NCBI GenBank assembly: GCA_023614405.1
Contig: CM042694.1
Coordinates: 352,984,010-353,048,009, forward strand
Source: Avena insularis
Taxonomy: Eukaryota > Streptophyta > Magnoliopsida > Poales > Poaceae
Direction: 5' to 3'
DNA length: 64,000 nucleotides
The notes below the pieces were generated by a model. That model was not told the origin of the DNA. It ran no database searches and saw only the letters and a program-made list of their open reading frames with translations. The position numbers and the translations under genes are program-made. This document shows positions 22,001 to 38,600 of the stretch, in pieces (the stretch's first letter is position 1; every line of letters begins with the position of its first letter).

Positions 22001-24639
22001 GCAGTGACTCTGGTTGTTGTTAGTAACAAGAACACACATGCAATAACACTGGTGGATCCATGTGTGGTCCCTGAAGAGAACACACATTTCAATGACACTG
22101 GTGGATCCATATGTGGTATGTGAAAAGAACACACATGAAATGACTCTGGTTGTTGTTAGTAAAAAAGATCACATGCAATGACACTGGAGGATCCATATGT
22201 GGTATGTGAAAAGAACACACATACAATGACTCTGGTTGTTCTTAGTAACAAGAACACACATGCAATGACACTGGTGGATCCATGTGTGGTCTCTGAAGAG
22301 AACACACATTTCAATGACTCTGGTTGTTGTTAGTAAAAAGAACACACATGCAATGACACTGGTGGATCCATGTGTGGTCTCTGAAGAGAACACACATTTC
22401 AATGACACCAGTGGATCCATATGTGGTATGTGAAAAGAACACACATGAAATGACTCTGGTTGTTGTTAGTAAAAAAAGCACACATGCAATGACACTGGTG
22501 GATCCATATGTGGTATGTGAAAAGAACACACATGCAATGTCTCTGGTTGTACTTAGTAACAAGAACACACATGCAATAACACTGGTGGATCCATGTGTGG
22601 TCTCTAAAGAGAACACACATTTCAATGACTCTGGTTGTTGTTAGTAAAAAGAACACACATGCAATGACACTGGTGGATCCATGTGTGGTATCTGAAGAGA
22701 ACACACATTTCAATGACTCTGGTTGTTGTTCGTAAAAAGAGCACACATGCAATGAGACTGGTGTATCCATGTGTGGTATCTGAAGAGAACACACATGCAA
22801 TGACACTAGTGGATCCATATGTGGTATGTGAAAAGAGAAGTCATGAAATGACTCCAGTTGTTGCTAGTAAAATGAACACACATGTAATGAGACTGGTGGA
22901 TCCATAGGTGGATTGTGAAAAGAACACACATGCAATGACACTGGTGGATCCATATGTGGCATGTGAAAATAACACACATGCAATGACTCTAGTTGTTGTT
23001 AGTAACAAGAACACACATGCAATAAAACAGGTGGATCCATGTGTGGTCTCTGAAGAGAACATACATTTCAATGACTCTGGTGGATCCATATGTGGTATGT
23101 GAGAAGAACACACATGAAATGACTCTGGTTGTTGTTTGTAAAAAAAGCACACATGCAATGACACTGGTCGATCCATAGGTGGATTGTGAAAAGAACATAC
23201 ATGCAATGACATTGGTTGTTGTTAGTAAAAAGAACACACATGCTATGACACTAGTGGATCCATTGGTGGTATGTGAAAAGAACACACATGCAATGCCTCT
23301 GGTTGTTGTTAGTAACAAGAACACACATGCAATAACAATGGTGGATCCATGTGTGGTCTCTGAAGAGAACACACAGTTCAATGATACTGGTGGATCCATA
23401 TGTGGTATGTGAAAAGAACACACATGCAATGACTCTGGTTGTTGTTAGTAACAAGAACACACATGCAATGACACTGGTGGATCCATAGGTGGATTGTGAA
23501 AAGAACACACATGCAATGACACTGGTGGATCCATATGTGGTATGTGAAAAGAACACACATGCAATGATTCTGGTTGTTGTTAGTAACAATAACACACATG
23601 CAATAACACTGGTGGATCCGTGTGTGGTCTTTGAAGAGAACACACATTTCAATGACACTGGTGGATCCATATGTGGTATGTGAAAAGAACACACATGAAA
23701 TGACTCTGGTTGTTGTTAGTAAAAAAGCACACATGCAATGACACTCGTGGATCCATATGTGGTATGTGAAAAGAACACACATGCAATGACTCTGGTTGTA
23801 CTTAGTAACAAGAACACACATGCAATGACATCAGGATCCATGTGGTCTCTGAAGAGAACACACATTTCAATGACTCTGGTTGTTGTTAGTAAAAAGAACA
23901 CACATGCAATAACACTGGTGGATCCATGTGTGGTCTCTGAAGAGAACACACATTTCAATGACTCTGCTTGTTGTTAGTAAAAAGAACAAACATGCAATGA
24001 CACTGGTGGATCCATGTGTGGTATCTGAAGAGAACACACATGCAATGACACTAGTGGATCCATATGTGGTATGTGAAAAGAGAAGTCATGAATTGACTCA
24101 CATTGTTGCTAGTAAAAAGAACACACATGCAATGAGACTGGTGGAACCATAGGTGGATTGTGAAAAGAACACACATGCAATGGCACTGGTGGATCCATAT
24201 GTGGCATGTGAAAAGAACACACATGCAATGACTCTGGTTGTTGGTAGTAACAAGAACACACATGATTACATTGGTGGATCCATGTGTGGTCTCTGAACAG
24301 AACATATATTTCAATGACTGGTGGATCCATATGTGGTATGTGAAAAGAACACACATGAAATGATTCTGGTTGTTGTTAGTAAAAAAATCACACATGCAAT
24401 GACACTAGTGGATCCATAGGTGGATTGTGAAAAGAACACACATGCAATAACTCTGGTTGTTGTTAGTAAAAAGAGCACACATGCAATGACACTTGTGGAT
24501 CCATATGTGGTATGTGAAAAGAACACACCTACAATGACTCTAGTTGTTGTTAGTAAAAAGAACACACATGCAATAACACTGGTGGATCCATGTGTGGTCT
24601 CTGAAGAGAACACACATTTCAATGAATCTGGTTGTTGTT

Positions 24640-27600
24640 AGTAAAAAGAACACACATGCAATGACATTGGTGGATCCATGTGTGGTCTCTGAAGAGAACA
24701 CACATTTCACTGACTGGTTGTTGTTAGTAAAAAGAACACACATGCAATGACACTAGTGGATCCATAGGTGGATTGTGAAAAGAACACACCTGCAATGACA
24801 CTGGTGGATCCATATGTGGTATGTGAAAAGAACACACATGCAATGACTCTAGTTGTTGTTAGTAACAAGAACACACATGCAATGGCACTAGTGGATCCAT
24901 AGGTGGATTATGAAAAGAACACACATGCAATGACACTGGTAGATCCATATGTGGTATGTGAAAACAACACACATGCAATGACTCTGGTTGTTGTTAGTAA
25001 CAAGAACACACATGCAATAACATCAGGATCCATGTGTGGTCTCTGAAGAGAACACACATTTCAATGACACTGGTGGATCCATATGTGGTATGTGAAAAGA
25101 ACACACATGAAATGACTCTGGTTGTTGTTAGTAAAAAAGCACACATGCAATGACACTAGTGGATCCATATGTGGTATGTGAAAAGAACACACATGCAATG
25201 ACTCTGGTTGTACTTAGTAACAAGAACACACATGCAATGACACTGGTGGATCCATGTGTGGTTTTTGAAGAGAACACACATTTCAATGACTCTCGTTGTT
25301 GTTAGTAAAAAGAACGCACATGCAATGACACTCGTGGAACCATGTGTGGTCTCTGAAGAGAACACACATTTCAATGACTTTGGTTGCTGTTAGTAAAAAG
25401 AACACACATGCAATGACACTGGTGGATCCATGTGTTGTATCTGAAGAGAACACACATGTAATGACACTAGTGGATCCATATGTGGTATGTGAAAAGAGAA
25501 GTCATGAAATGACTCCAGTTGTTGCTAGTAAAAAGAACACACATGCAATGAGACTGGTGGATCCATAGGTCGATTGTGAAAAGAACACACATGCAATGAC
25601 ACTGGTGGATCCATATGTGGCATGTGAAAATAAAACACATGCAATGACTTTGGTTGTTGTTAGTAACAAGAACACACATGCAATAACACTGGTGGATCCA
25701 TGTGTGGTCTCTAAAGAGAACATATATTTCAATGACTGGTGGATCCATATGTGGTATGTGAAAAGAACACACATGAAATGACTCTGGTTGTTGTTAGTAA
25801 AAAAATCACACATGCAATGACACTAGTGGATCCATAGGTGGATTGTGAAAAGAACACACATGCAATGACATTGGTTGTTGTTAGTAAAAAGAACACACAT
25901 GTAATGACACTGGTGGATCCATATGTGGTATGTGAAGAGAACACACATTTCAATGACTCTGGTTGTTGTTAGTAAAAAAGCACACATGCAATGACACTGG
26001 TGGATCCATGTGTGGTCTCTGAAGAGAACACACCTGTAATGACTCTGGTTGTTGTTAGTAAAAAGAACACACATGCAATAACACTGGTGGATCCATGTGT
26101 GGTCTCTAAAGAGAACACACATTTCAATGAATCTGGTTGTTGTTAGTAAAAAGAACACACATGCAATGACATTGGTGGATCCATGTGTGGTCTCTGAAGA
26201 GAACACACATTTCAATGACTCTGGTTGTTGTTAGTAAAAAGAACACACATGCAATGACACTAGTGGATCCATAGGTGGTTTGTGAAAAGAACACACCTGC
26301 AATGACACTGGTGGATCCATATGTGGTATGTGAAAAGAACACACATGCAATGACTCTGGTTGTTGTTAGTAACAAGAACACACATGCAATGACACTAGTG
26401 GATCCATAGGTGGATTATGAAAAGAACACACATGCAATGACACTGGTAGATCCATATGTGGTATGTGAAAACAACACACATGCAATGACTCTGGTTGATG
26501 TTAGTAACAAGAACACACATGCAATAACACTGGTGGATCCATGTGTGGTATCTGAAGAGAACACACATTTCAATGACACTGGTGGATCCATATGTGGTAT
26601 GTGAAAAGAACACACATGAAATGACTCTGGTTGTTGTTAGTAAAAAAGCACACATGCAATGACACTAGTGGATCCATATGTAGTATGTGAAAAGAACACA
26701 CATGCAATGAGTCTGGTTGTACTTAGTAACAAGAACACACATGCAATGACACTGGTGGATCCATGTGTGGTTTCTGAAGAGAACACACATTTCAATGACT
26801 CTCGTTGTTGTTAGTTAAAAGAACGCACATGCAATGACACTCGTGGATCCATGTGTGGTCTCTGAAGAGAACACACATTTCAATGACTTTGGTTGCTGTT
26901 AGTAAAAAGAACACACATGCAATGACACTGGTGGATCCATGTGTTGTATCTGAAGAGAACACACATGCAATGACACTAGTGGATCCATATGTGGAATGTC
27001 AAAAGAGAAGTCATGAAATGACTCCAGTTGTTGCTAGTAAAAAGAACACACATGCAATGAGACTGGTGGATCCATAGGTCGATTGTGAAAAGAACACACA
27101 TGCAATGACACTGGTAGATCCATATGTGGCATGTGAAAAGAACACACATGCAATGACTTTGGTTGTTGTTAGTAACAAGAACACACATGCAATAACACTG
27201 GTGGATCCATGTGTGGTCTCTCAAGAGAACATATATTTCAATGACTGGTGGATCCATATGTGGTATGTGAAAAGAACACACATGAAATGACTCTGGTTGT
27301 TGTTAGTAAAAAAATCACACATGCAATGACACTAGTGGACCCATAGGTGGATTGTGATAAGAACACACATGCAATAACAGTGGTTGTTGTTAGTAAAAAG
27401 AACACGCATGCAATGACACTGGTGGATCCATATGTCGTATGTGAAGAGAACACACATTTCAATGACTCTGGTTGTTGTTAGTAAAAAAGCACACATGCAA
27501 TGACACTGCTGAATCCATGTGTGGTCTCTGAAGAGAACACACATTTCAATGACTCTGGTTGTTGTTAGTAAAAAGAACACACATGCAATAACACTGGTGG

Positions 27601-27650
27601 ATCCATGTGTGGTGTTTGAAGAGAACACACATTTCAATGACACTGGTGGA
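24640..27650. repeat. Two copies of a block of about 1.51 kb
   Basis: Rare variants recur at an offset of about 1506-1509 bp: AACACACCTGCAATGAC at about 24785 and 26290, GAACGCACATG at about 25314 and 26821, CATGTGTTGTATCTG at about 25431 and 26940, and GAGAAGTCATGAAATGAC at about 25497 and 27006. Boundaries are approximate because every unit is similar. A shortened relative follows at about 27.9-28.3 kb. Confidence 0.7.
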
Positions 27651-29604
27651 TCCATATGTGGTATGTGAAAAGAACACACATGAAATGACTCTGGTTGTTG
27701 TTAGTAAAAAAGCACACATGCAATGACACTGGTGGATCCGTATGTGGTATCTGAAAAGAACACACATGCAATGGCTCTGGTTGTACTTAGTAACAAGAAC
27801 ACACATGCAATGACACTGGTGGATCCATGTGTGGTTTCTGAAGAGAACACACATTTCAATGACTCTCGTTGTAGTTAGTAAAAAGAACACACATGCAATG
27901 ACACTGGTGGATCCATGTGTGGTCTCTGAAGAGAACACACATTTCAATGACTCTGGTTGCTGTTAGTAAAAAGAACACACATGCAATGACACTGGTGGAT
28001 CCATGTGTTGTATCTGAAGAGAACACACATGCAATGACACTAGTGGATCCATATGTGGTATGTGAAAAGAGAAGTCATGAAATGACTCCAGTTGTTGCTA
28101 GTAAAAAGAACACACATGCAATGACACTGGTAAATTCATATGTGGCATGTGAAAAGAACACACATGCAATGACTTTGGTTGTTGTTAGTAACAAGAACAC
28201 ACATGCAATAACACTGGTGGATCCATGTGTGGTCTTTGAAGAGAACATATATTTCAATGACTGGTGGATCCATATGTGGTATGTGAAAAGAACACACATG
28301 AAATGACTCTAGTTGTTGTTAGTAAAAAATCACACATGCAATGACACTAGTGGACCCATAGGTGGATTGTGAAAAGAACACACATGGAATGACAGTGGTT
28401 GTTGTTAGTAAAAAGAACACACATGCAATGACACTGGTGGATCCATATGTGGTATGTGAAGAGAACACACATTTCAATGACTCTGGTTGTTGTTAGTAAA
28501 AAAGCACACATGCAATGACACTGGTGGATTCATGTGTGGTCTCTGAAGAGAACACACATTTCAATGACTCTGGTTGTTGTTAGTAAAAAGAACACACATG
28601 CAATGACATCAGGATCCATGTGTGGTCTCTGAAGAGAACACACATGCAATGACTCTGGTTGTTGTTAGTAAAAAGAGCACACATGCAATGACACTGGTGG
28701 ATCCATATGTGGTATGTGAAAAGAACACACATGCTGACTCTGGTTGTTGTTAGTAAAAAGAACACACATGCTGACTCTGGTTGTTGTTAGTAAAAAGAAC
28801 ACACATACAATAACACTAGTGGATCCATGTGTGGTCTCTGAAGAGAACACACATTTCAATGACTCTGGTTGTTGTTAGTAAAAAGAACACACATGCAATG
28901 ACACAGGTAGATCCATGTGTGGTCTCTGAAGAGAACACACATTTCAATGACTCTAGTTGTTGTTAGTAAAAATAACACACATGGAATGACACTGGTGGAT
29001 CCATAGGTGGATTGTGAAAAGAACACACATGCAATGACACTGGTGGATCCATATGTGGTATGTGAAAAGAACACACATGCAATGACTCGTTGTTGTTAGT
29101 AACAAGAACACACATGCAATGACACTGTGGATCCATAGGTGGATTGTGAAAAGAACACACATGCAATGACACTGGTGGATCCATATGTATGTGAAAAGAA
29201 CACACATGCAATGACTGTTGTTGTTAGTAACAAGAACACACATGCAATAACATCAGGATCCGTGTGGTCTCTGAAGAGAACACACATTTCAATGAAACTG
29301 GTGGATCCATATGTGGTATGTGAAAAGAACACACATGAAATGACTCTGGTTGTTGTTAGTAAAAAAGCACACATGCAGTGACACTCATGGATCCATATGT
29401 GGTATGTGAAAAGAACACACATGCAATGACTGGTTGTACTTAGTAACAAGAACACACATGCCATGACATGGTGGATCCATGTGTGGGATCTGAAGATAAC
29501 ACACATTTCAATGACTCTGGTTGTTATTAGTAAAAAGAACACACATGCAATGACACTGGTGGATCCATGTGTGGTATCTGAAGAGAACACACATGCAATG
29601 ACAC

Positions 29605-32600
29605 TGGTCGATCCATATGTGGTATGTGAAAAGAGAAGTCATAAAATGACTCCAGTTGTTGCTAGTAAAAAGAACACACATGCAATGAGACTGGTGGATC
29701 CATAGGTGGATTGTGGAAAGAACACACATGCAATGACACTGGTAGATCCATGTGTGGTCTCTGAAGAGAACACACATTTCAATGACTCTGGCTGTTGTTA
29801 GTAAAAAGAACACACATGCAATGACACGGGTGGATCCATGTGTGGTATCTGAAGAGAACACACATGCAATGACACTGGTGGATCCATATGTGGTATGTGA
29901 AAAGAGAAGTCATGAAATGACTCCAGTTGTTGCTAGTAAAAAGAACACACATGCAATGAGACTGGTGGATCCATAGGTGGATTGTGAAAAGAACACACAT
30001 GCAATGACACGGGTGGATCCATATGTGGCATCTGCAAAGAACACACATGCAATGACTCTGGTTGTTGTTAGTAACAAGAACACACATGCAATAACACTGG
30101 TGGATCCATATGTGGTCTCTGGAGAGAACACACATTTCAATGACTAGTGGATCCATATGTGGTATGTGAAAAGAACACACATGAAATGAGTCTGGTTATT
30201 GTTAGTAAAAAAGCACACATGCAATGACACTGGTGGATCCATAGGTGGATTGTGAAAACAACACACATGCAATGACACTGGTTGTTGTTAGTAAAAAGAA
30301 CACACATGCAATGACACTGGAGGATCCATGTGTGGTATGTGAAGAGAACACACATTTCAAGGACTCTGGTTGTTGTTAGTAAAAAACACATGCAATGACA
30401 TCAGGATCCATGTGGTCTCCGAAGAGAACACACATTTCAATGACTCTTGTTGTTGTTAGTAAAAAGAACACACATGCAATGACACTGGTGGATACATTGG
30501 TGGATTGTGAAAAGAACACACATGCAATGACACTGGTGGATCCATATGTGGTATGTGAAAAGAACACACATGCAATGACTCTGGTTGTTGTTAGTAACAA
30601 GAACACACATGCCATGACACTAGTGGATCCATAGGTGGATTGTGAAAAGAACACACATGTAATGACACTAGTGGATCCATATGTGGTATGTGAAAAGAAC
30701 ACACATGCAATGACTCTAGTTGTTGTTAGTAACAAGAACACACATGCAATAACACTGGTGGATCCATGTGTGGTCTCTAAAGAGAATAGACATTTCAATG
30801 ACACTTGTGCATCCATATGTGGTATGTGAAAAGAACACACATGAAATGACTCTGGTTGTTGTTAGTAAAAAGAACACACATGCAATGACACTGGTGGATC
30901 CATATGTGGTATGTGAAGAGAACACACATTTCAGTGACTCTGGTTGTTGTTAGTAAAAAAAGGACACATGCAATGACACTGGTGGATCTATAGGTGGTCT
31001 CTGAAGAGAACACACATTTCAATGTCTCTGGTTGTTAGTAAAAAGAACACACATGCAATGACACTGGTGGATCCATGTGTGATCTCTGAAGAGAACACAC
31101 ATGCAATGACACTGGTGGATCCATATGTGGTATGTGAAAACAGAAGTCAGGAAATGACTCCAGTTGTTGCTAGTAAAAAGAACACACATGCAATGAGACT
31201 GGTGGATCCATAGGTGGATTGTGAAAAGAACACACATGCAATGACACTGGTGGATCCTTATGTGGCATGTGAAAAGAACACACATGCAATGACTCTGGTT
31301 GTTGTTAGTAACAAGAACACACATGCAATAACACTGGTGGATCCATGTGTGGTCTCTAAAGGGAACATATATTTCAATGACTGGTGGATCCATATGTGGT
31401 ATGTGAAAAGAACACACATGAAATGACTTTGGTTGTTGTTAGTAAAAAAATCACACATTCAATGACACTAGTGGATCCATAGGTGGATTGTGAAAATAAC
31501 ACACATGCAATGACATTGGTTGTTGTTAGTAAAAAGAACACACATGCAATGACACTGGTGGATCCATATGTGGTATGTGAAGAGAACACACATTTCAATG
31601 ACTCTGGTTGTTGTTAGTAAAAAAAGCACACATGCAATGACACTGGTGGATCCATGTGTGGTCTCTGAAGAGAACACACATTTCAATGACTCTGGTTGTT
31701 GTTAGTAAAAAGAACACACATGCAATGACATCAGTGGATCCATGTGGTCTCTGAAGAGAACACACATGCAATAACTCTGGTTGTTGTTAGTAAAAAGAGC
31801 ACACATGCAATGACACTAGTGGATCCATATGTGGTATGTGAAAAGAACACATTAATGACTCGGTTGTTGTTAGTAAAAGAACACACATGCAATAACATCA
31901 GGGATCCATGTGTGGTCTCTGAAGAGAACACACATTTCAATGAATCTGGTTGTTGTTAGTAAAAAGAACACACATGCAATGACACTGGTGGATCCATGTG
32001 TAGTCTCTGAAGAGAACACACATTTCATAGACTCTGGTTGTTGTTAGTAAAAAGAACACACATGCAATGACACTAGTGGATCCATAGGTGGATTGTGAAA
32101 AGAACACACCTGCAATGACACTTGTGGATCCATATGTGGTATGTGAAAAGAACACACATGCAATGACTCTGGTTGTTGTTAGTAACAAGAACACACATGC
32201 AATGACACTGGTGGATCCATAGGTGGATTGTGAAAAGAACACACATGCAATGACACTGGTGGATCCATATGCGGTATGTGAAAAGAACACACATGCAATG
32301 ACTCTGGTTGTTGTTAGTAACAAGAACACACATGCAATAACACTGGTGGATCCGTGTGTGGTCTCTGAAGAGAACACACATTTCAATGAAACTGGTGGAT
32401 CCATATGTGGTATGTGAAAAGAACACACATGAAATGACTCTGGTTGTTGTTAGTAAAAAAGCACACATGCAGTGACACTCATGGATCCATATGTGGTATG
32501 TGAAAAGAACACACATGCAATGACTCTGGTTGTACTTAGTAACAAGAACACACATGCCATGACACTGGTGGATCCATGTGTGGTATCTGAAGAGAACACA

Positions 32601-35600
32601 CATTTCAATGACTCTGGTTGTTATTAGTAAAAAGAACACACATGCAATGACACTGGTGGATCCATGTGTGGTATCTGAAGAGAACACACATGCAATGACA
32701 CTGGTCGATCCATATGTGGTATGTGAAAAGAGAAGTCATAAAATGACTCCAGTTGTTGCTAGTAAAAAGAACACACATGCAATGAGACTGGTGGATCCAT
32801 AGGTGGATTGTGGAAAGAACACACATGCAATGACACTGGTAGATCCATGTGTGGTCTCTGAAGAGAACACACATTTCAATGACTCTGGCTGTTGTTAGTA
32901 AAAAGAACACACATGCAATGACACGGGTGGATCCATGTGTGGTATCTGAAGAGAACACACATGCAATGACACTGGTGGATCCATATGTGGTATGTGAAAA
33001 GAGAAGTCATGAAATGACTCCAGTTGTTGCTAGTAAAAAGAACACACATGCAATGAGACTGGTGGATCCATAGGTGGATTGTGAAAAGAACACACATGCA
33101 ATGACACGGGTGGATCCATATGTGGCATCTGAAAAGAACACACATGCAATGACTCTGGTTGTTGTTAGTAACAAGAACACACATGCAATAACACTGGTGG
33201 ATCCATATGTGGTCTCTGGAGAGAACACACATTTCAATGACTGGTGGATCCATATGTGGTATGTGAAAAGAACACACATGAAATGAGTCTGGTTATTGTT
33301 AGTAAAAAAAGCACACATGCAATGACACTGGTGGATCCATAGGTGGATTGTGAAAACAACACACATGCAATGACACTGGTTGTTGTTAGTAAAAAGAACA
33401 CACATGCAATGACACTGGAGGATCCATGTGTGGTATGTGAAGAGAACACACATTTCAAGGACTCTGGTTGTTGTTAGTAAAAAAACACGCATGCAATGAC
33501 ACTGGTGGATCCATGTGTGGTCTCCGAAGAGAACACACATTTCAATGACTCTTGTTGTTGTTAGTAAAAAGAACACACATGCAATGACACTGGTGGATAC
33601 ATTGGTGGATTGTGAAAAGAACACACATGCAATGACACTGGTGGATCCATATGTGGTATGTGAAAAGAACACACATGCAATGACTCTGGTTGTTGTTAGT
33701 AACAAGAACACACATGCCATGACACTAGTGGATCCATAGGTGGATTGTGAAAAGAACACACATGTAATGACACTAGTGGATCCATATGTGGTATGTGAAA
33801 AGAACACACATGCAATGACTCTAGTTGTTGTTAGTAACAAGAACACACATGCAATAACACTGGTGGATCCATGTGTGGTCTCTAAAGAGAATAGACATTT
33901 CAATGACACTTGTGCATCCATATGTGGTATGTGAAAAGAACACACATGAAATGACTCTGGTTGTTGTTAGTAAAAAGAACACACATGCAATGACACTGGT
34001 GGATCCATATGTGGTATGTGAAGAGAACACACATTTCAGTGACTCTGGTTGTTGTTAGTAAAAAAAGGACACATGCAATGACACTGGTGGATCTATAGGT
34101 GGTCTCTGAAGAGAACACACATTTCAATGTCTCTGGTTGTTAGTAAAAAGAACACACATGCAATGACACTGGTGGATCCATGTGTGATCTCTGAAGAGAA
34201 CACACATGCAATGACACTGTGGATCCATATGTGGTATGTGAAAGAAGTCGAAATGACTCAGTTGTTGCTAGTAAAAAGAACACACATGCAATGAGACTGG
34301 TGGATCCATAGGTGGATTGTGAAAAGAACACACATGCAATGACACTGGTGGATCCTTATGTGGCATGTGAAAAGAACACACATGCAATGACTCTGGTTGT
34401 TGTTAGTAACAAGAACACACATGCAATAACACTGGTGGATCCATGTGTGGTCTCTAAAGGGAACATATATTTCAATGACTGGTGGATCCATATGTGGTAT
34501 GTGAAAAGAACACACATGAAATGACTTTGGTTGTTGTTAGTAAAAAAATCACACATTCAATGACACTAGTGGATCCATAGGTGGATTGTGAAAATAACAC
34601 ACATGCAATGACATTGGTTGTTGTTAGTAAAAAGAACACACATGCAATGACACTAGTGGATCCATATGTGGAATGTGAATAGAACACACATTACAATGAC
34701 TGTTGTTGTTAGTAAAAAGCACACATGCAATGACATCAGGGATCCATGTGTGGTCTCAAGAGAACACACATTTCAATGACTCTGGTTGTTGTTAGTAAAA
34801 AGAACACACATGCAATGACATCAGGATCCATGTGTGGTCTCAAGAGAACACACATGCAATAACTCGTTGTTGTTAGTAAAAGAGCACACATGCAATGACA
34901 CTAGTGGATCCATATGTGGTATGTGAAAAGAACACACCTGTAATGACTCTAGTTGTTGTTAGTAAAAAGAACACACATGCAATAACACTGGTGGATCCAT
35001 GTGTGGTCTCTGAAGAGAACACACATTTCAATGAATCTGGTTGTTGTTAGTAAAAAGAACACACATGCAATGACACTGGTGGATCCATGTGTAGTCTCTG
35101 AAGAGAACACACATTTCATAGACTCTGGTTGTTGTTAGTAAAAAGAACACACATGCAATGACACTAGTGGATCCATAGGTGGATTGTGAAAAGAACACAC
35201 CTGCAATGACACTGGTGGATCCATATGTGGTATGTGAAAAGAACACACATGCAATGACTCTGGTTGTTGTTAGTAACAAGAACACACATGCAATGACACT
35301 AGTGGATCCATAGGTGGATTATGAAAAGAACACACATGCAATGACACTGGTGGATCCATATGTGGTATGTGAAAACAACACACATGCAATGACTCTAGTT
35401 GTTGTTAGTAACAAGAACACACATGCAATAACACTGGTGGATCCATGTGTGGTCTCTGAAGAGAACACACATTTCAATGACACTCGTGGATCCATATGTG
35501 GTATGTGAAAAGAACACACATGAAATGACTCTGGTTGTTGTTAGTAAAAAAGCACACATGCAATGACACTAGTGGATCCATATGTGGTATGTGAAAAGAA

Positions 35601-38600
35601 CACAAATGCAATGACTCTAGTTGTACTTAGTAACAAGAACACACATGCAATGACACTGGTGGATCCATGTGTGGTCTCTGAAGAGAACACCCATTTCAAT
35701 GACTCTGGTTGTTGTTAGTAAAAAGAACACACATGCAATGACACTGGTGGATCCATGTGTGGTCTCTGAAGAGAACACACATTTCAATGACACTGGTCGA
35801 TCCATATGTGGTATGTGAAAAGAGAAGTCATAAAATGACTCCAGTTGTTGCTAGTAAAAAGAACACACATGCAATGAGACTGGTGGATCCATAGGTGTAT
35901 TGTGGAAAGAACACACATGCAATGACACTGGTAGATCCATGTGTGGTCTCAAGAGAACACACATTTCAATGACTCGTTGTTAGTAAAAGAACACACATGC
36001 AATGACACGGTGGATCCATGTGTGGTATTCAAGAGAACACATGCAATGACACTGGTGGATCCATATGTGGTATGTGAAAAGAGAAGTCATGAAATGACTC
36101 CAGTTGTTGCTAGTAAAAAGAACACACATGCAATGAGACTGGTGGATCCATAGGTGGATTGTGAAAAGAACACACATGCAATGACACGGGTGGATCCATA
36201 TGTGGCATCTGAAAAGAACACACATGCAATGACTCTAGTTGTTGTTAGTAACAAGAACATACATGCAATAACACTGGTGGATCCATGTGTGGTCTCTGGA
36301 GAGAACACACATTTCAATGACTAGTGGATCCATATGTGGTATGTGAATAGAACACACATGAAATGACTCCGTTATTGTTAGTAAAAAGCACACATGCAAT
36401 GACACTGTGGATCCATAGGTGGATTGTGAAACAACACACATGCAATGACACTGGTTGTTGTTAGTAAAAAGAACACACATGCAATGACACTGGAGGATCC
36501 ATATGTGGTATGTGAAGAGAACACACATTTCAATGACTCGTTGTTGTTAGTAAAAAGAACACACATGCAATGACATCAGGGATCCATGTGTGGTCTCCAA
36601 GAGAACACACATTTCAATGACTCTTGTTGTTGTTAGTAAAATGAACACACATGCAATGACACTGGTGGATACATTGGTGGATTGTGAAAAGAACACACAT
36701 GCACTGACACTGGTGGATCCATCTGGGGTATGTGAAAAGAACACACATGCAATGACTCTGGTTGTTGTTAGTAACAAGAACACACATGCCATGACACTAG
36801 TGGATCCATAGGTGGATTGTGAAAAGAACACACATGTAATGACACTAGTGGATCCATATGTGGTATGTGAAAAGAACACACATGCAATGACTCTAGTTGT
36901 TGTTAGTAACAAGAACACACATGCAATAACACTGGTGGATCCATGTGTGGTCTCTAAAGAGAATAGACATTTCAATGACACTTGTGCATCCATATGTGGT
37001 ATGTGAAAAGAACACACATGAAATGACTCTGGTTGTTGTTAGTAAAAAGAACACACATGCAATGACACTGGTGGATCCATATGTGGTATGTGAAGAGAAC
37101 ACACATTTCAGTGACTCTGGTTGTTGTTAGTAAAAAAAGGACACATGCAATGACACTGGTGGATCTATAGGTGGTCTCTGAAGAGAACACACATTTCAAT
37201 GTCTCTGGTTGTTAGTAAAAGAACACACATGCAATGACATCAGGATCCATGTGTGATCTCCAAGAGAACACACATGCAATGACACTGTGGATCCATATGT
37301 ATGTGAAAAACATGAAATGACCTGTGCTTGTTGCTAGTAAAAAGAACACACATGCAATGAGACTGGTGGATCCATAGGTGGATTGTGAAAAGAACACACA
37401 TGCAATGACACTGGTGGATCCTTATGTGGCATGTGAAAAGAACACACATGCAATGACTCTGGTTGTTGTTAGTAACAAGAACACACATGCAATAACACTG
37501 GTGGATCCATGTGTGGTCTCTAAAGGGAACATATATTTCAATGACTGGTGGATCCATATGTGGTATGTGAAAAGAACACACATGAAATGACTTTGGTTGT
37601 TGTTAGTAAAAAAATCACACATTCAATGACACTAGTGGATCCATAGGTGGATTGTGAAAATAACACACATGCAATGACATTGGTTGTTGTTAGTAAAAAG
37701 AACACACATGCAATGACACTGGTGGATCCATATGTGGTATGTGAAGAGAACACACATTTCAATGACTCTGGTTGTTGTTAGTAAAAAAAGCACACATGCA
37801 ATGACACTGGTGGATCCATGTGTGGTCTCTGAAGAGAACACACATTTCAATGACTCTGGTTGTTGTTAGTAAAAAGAACACACATGCAATGACACTGGTG
37901 GATCCATGTGTGGTCTCTGAAGAGAACACACATGCAATAACTCTGGTTGTTGTTAGTAAAAAGAGCACACATGCAATGACACTAGTGGATCCATATGTGG
38001 TATGTGAAAAGAACACACCTGTAATGACTCTGGTTGTTGTTAGTAAAAAGAACACACATGCAATAACACTGGTGGATCCATGTGTGGTCTCTGAAGAGAA
38101 CACACATTTCAATGAATCTGGTTGTTGTTAGTAAAAAGAACACACATGCAATGACACTGGTGGATCCATGTGTAGTCTCTGAAGAGAACACACATTTCAA
38201 TGACTGGTTGTTGTTAGTAAAAGAACACACATGCAATGACACTAGTGGATCCATAGGTGGATTGTGAAAAGAACACATGCAATGACACTGGTGGATCCAT
38301 ATGTGGAATGAGAAAACAACACAGATGCAATGACTGTTGTTGTTAGTAACAAGAACACACATGCAATGACACGAGTGGATCCCTAGGTGGTTTTTGAAAA
38401 GATCACACATGCAATGACACTGGTGGATCCATATGTGGTATGTGAAAACAACACACATGCAATGACTCTAGTTGTTGTTAGTAACAAGAACACACATGCA
38501 ATAACATCAGGATCCATGTGTGGTCTCTGAAGAGAACACACATTTCAATGACACTGGTGGATCCATATGTGGTATGTGAAAAGAACACACATGAAATGAC

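Larger units (their letters stand above)
8493..23800. repeat. Array zone 1: full-length units
   Basis: Nearly all units here keep their full length, with substitutions as the main differences. Alternation of 48-bp units with 39-bp units is irregular, with one to four 48-bp units between 39-bp ones. The shortened forms common further right (CATCAGGATCC, ACTGTGGATCC, CTCGTTGTTG) were not noticed before about 23828. Confidence 0.8.
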